Positions 12,892 to 13,632 of a stretch of DNA of 13,632 bases are shown in pieces. How positions within the stretch are numbered: position 1 is the first letter of the stretch; each line of letters begins with the position of its first letter. Source of the DNA: Bifidobacterium breve (lineage in GTDB: Bacteria; Actinomycetota; Acidimicrobiia; IMCC26256; PALSA-555); contig CAMDCC010000045.1 of NCBI GenBank assembly GCA_945889545.1, forward strand, positions 1-13,632, in the 5' to 3' direction. The notes below the pieces were generated by a model, which saw only the letters and a list, made by a program, of their open reading frames with translations, did no database searches and had not been told where the DNA came from. Made by a program: the position numbers and the translations under genes.

Positions 12892-13632
12892 CTACCCGAG
12901 TCCGGCGCCTCGTTCGAGTCGACGGACGCGTCGCGGCAGGATTCGGTGCGTGCGAAGGAACAGCTTCGACGCGCGCGTGTGCGGGTACTCGAGCCACAGA
13001 TGGGCGTTGGCCGGGTCGCCGCGTCGGACGTCGCGCGGGTCTTCGAGGATGCGTCGAAGCGCCTGCGCGAGCGCGATCGGGTTGCGGCAGTAGCGGATCG
13101 CAAGGCCGTCGGCGAGGCGAGCCCGACTGCGCAGCACACCGGCTCGAAGGAGCGCGCACGCGACAACGAACGGCAAGGAGAGCAGCCCAAGCGGCGCGAG
13201 CAGGAGCGATACTTCGTCGAGGTCGGCAAATGCCGCGGCCCAGAGCTCGAAGGTACGTGACGTGAGGGCGTACACGACGGTGTCGAGGGAGACTTCGAGC
13301 TCGACGACCCGACCGATCTCGTACGCGAGCACGGCTTCGAGCTCGCGCTTCGGGAGCACATCGAGCAGGCCGGTGGTGACGACAATCCATGCGGTCTCGG
13401 GTCGCCGCCCGACCGTGAGGCAGTTCGGAGCTTCGTCGATGACCACGGCCACGCGTGGCGCATGGACCCCCGACGCCAGCCCAAGCCCGATGAGGAGCTT
13501 CTCGGCGCGTTCGACTGCGCCTTCGGGCATTCTCGGCGGCGGTTTGGGTCCTGAGCGCGGACCGGGCCAGGCGCGAACGAAGTCGAGCACCCGCGCTTCG
13601 GCGTTGAACAACGACCACACGAAGGTGAGTCC
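12892..13632 (-). CDS. M48 (HtpX-like) peptidase homologue with ablated zinc site (5' end outside window)
   Basis: The visible 246 residues align by eye with M48 membrane metalloproteases: PPPRMPEGAVERAEKLLIGLGLASGVHAPRVAVV, then EAPNCLTVGRRPETAWIVVTTGLLDVL and RELEAVLAYEIGRVVELE. Where active members have HExxH, this protein has YEIGR (104-108). Both zinc histidines are replaced, by Y104 and R108, while the glutamate E105 stays. The third ligand, the Glu of the RExxAD motif, is A171 in SRARLADGLAIRYCRNP. A hydrophobic segment (about 141-168) marks the membrane part. It is probably a pseudo-protease with a structural or regulatory role. The frame is open to the window edge (GLTFV before a GTG at 13620), and the family usually has an N-terminal membrane segment there, so I treat the gene as starting outside. 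Three 13-bp repeats follow its stop. Confidence 0.82.
   Translation of the reverse strand, partial: GLTFVWSLFNAEARVLDFVRAWPGPRSGPKPPPRMPEGAVERAEKLLIGLGLASGVHAPRVAVVIDEAPNCLTVGRRPETAWIVVTTGLLDVLPKRELEAVLAYEIGRVVELEVSLDTVVYALTSRTFELWAAAFADLDEVSLLLAPLGLLSLPFVVACALLRAGVLRSRARLADGLAIRYCRNPIALAQALRRILEDPRDVRRGDPANAHLWLEYPHTRASKLFLRTHRILPRRVRRLERGAGLG

Overview
The window is dense, high-G+C, leading-edge-to-edge coding DNA with many GTG and TTG starts, very short intergenic gaps and an F420 (deazaflavin)-type nitroreductase. This fits an actinobacterial chromosome, and I would guess Acidimicrobiia or a relative; the taxonomic guess is inference. I see no rRNA, tRNA, CRISPR array, transposase or phage structural gene. 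No stretch over 300 bases lacks a gene.

Layout. Minus strand: a MOSC-domain protein running off the left edge (1-843), a multi-pass membrane protein with an SPCG motif (869-1510) and an amidase-signature hydrolase (1635-3167). Plus strand: a deazaflavin-dependent nitroreductase (3228-3641). Minus strand: a truncated DUF983 zinc-ribbon ORF (3663-3857). Plus strand: an aldo/keto reductase, a DinG/XPD-type Fe-S helicase and an AspH/LpxO-type 2-oxoglutarate dioxygenase (3910-7653), in one closely spaced run. Minus strand: a lytic transglycosylase lipoprotein, an E2/CAT-fold acyltransferase-like protein and a serine-palmitoyltransferase-like alpha-oxoamine synthase (10818 down to 7667), the last two with overlapping stop and start. 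Plus strand: a poly-gamma-glutamate-hydrolase-like protein (10903-11505). Minus strand: an HD-domain protein with a diiron-oxygenase-like ligand pattern overlapping a PIG-L deacetylase (12776 down to 11494), and an M48 (HtpX-like) protein that has lost its zinc site and runs off the right edge (12892-13632).

How genes may work together. The most interesting cluster is 6892-9777. An alpha-oxoamine synthase with SPT-type rather than BioF-type C-terminal motifs is translationally coupled to an E2-fold protein in which the catalytic His is replaced by Glu. Convergent to them, 13 bases away, is an AspH-family hydroxylase of the kind that in other bacteria hydroxylates lipid acyl chains. Together these suggest a sphingolipid-like or other amino-ketone lipid pathway; this is a hypothesis from motifs and adjacency. 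A second candidate unit is the HD-domain protein plus PIG-L deacetylase (GTGA overlap).

A separate sequence-level pattern is that three genes (amidase, lytic transglycosylase, M48-like) end in or just before short tandem repeats whose units (13, 20 and 13 bp) are not multiples of three and carry a stop codon. Two of these arrays therefore place stops in all three reading frames.
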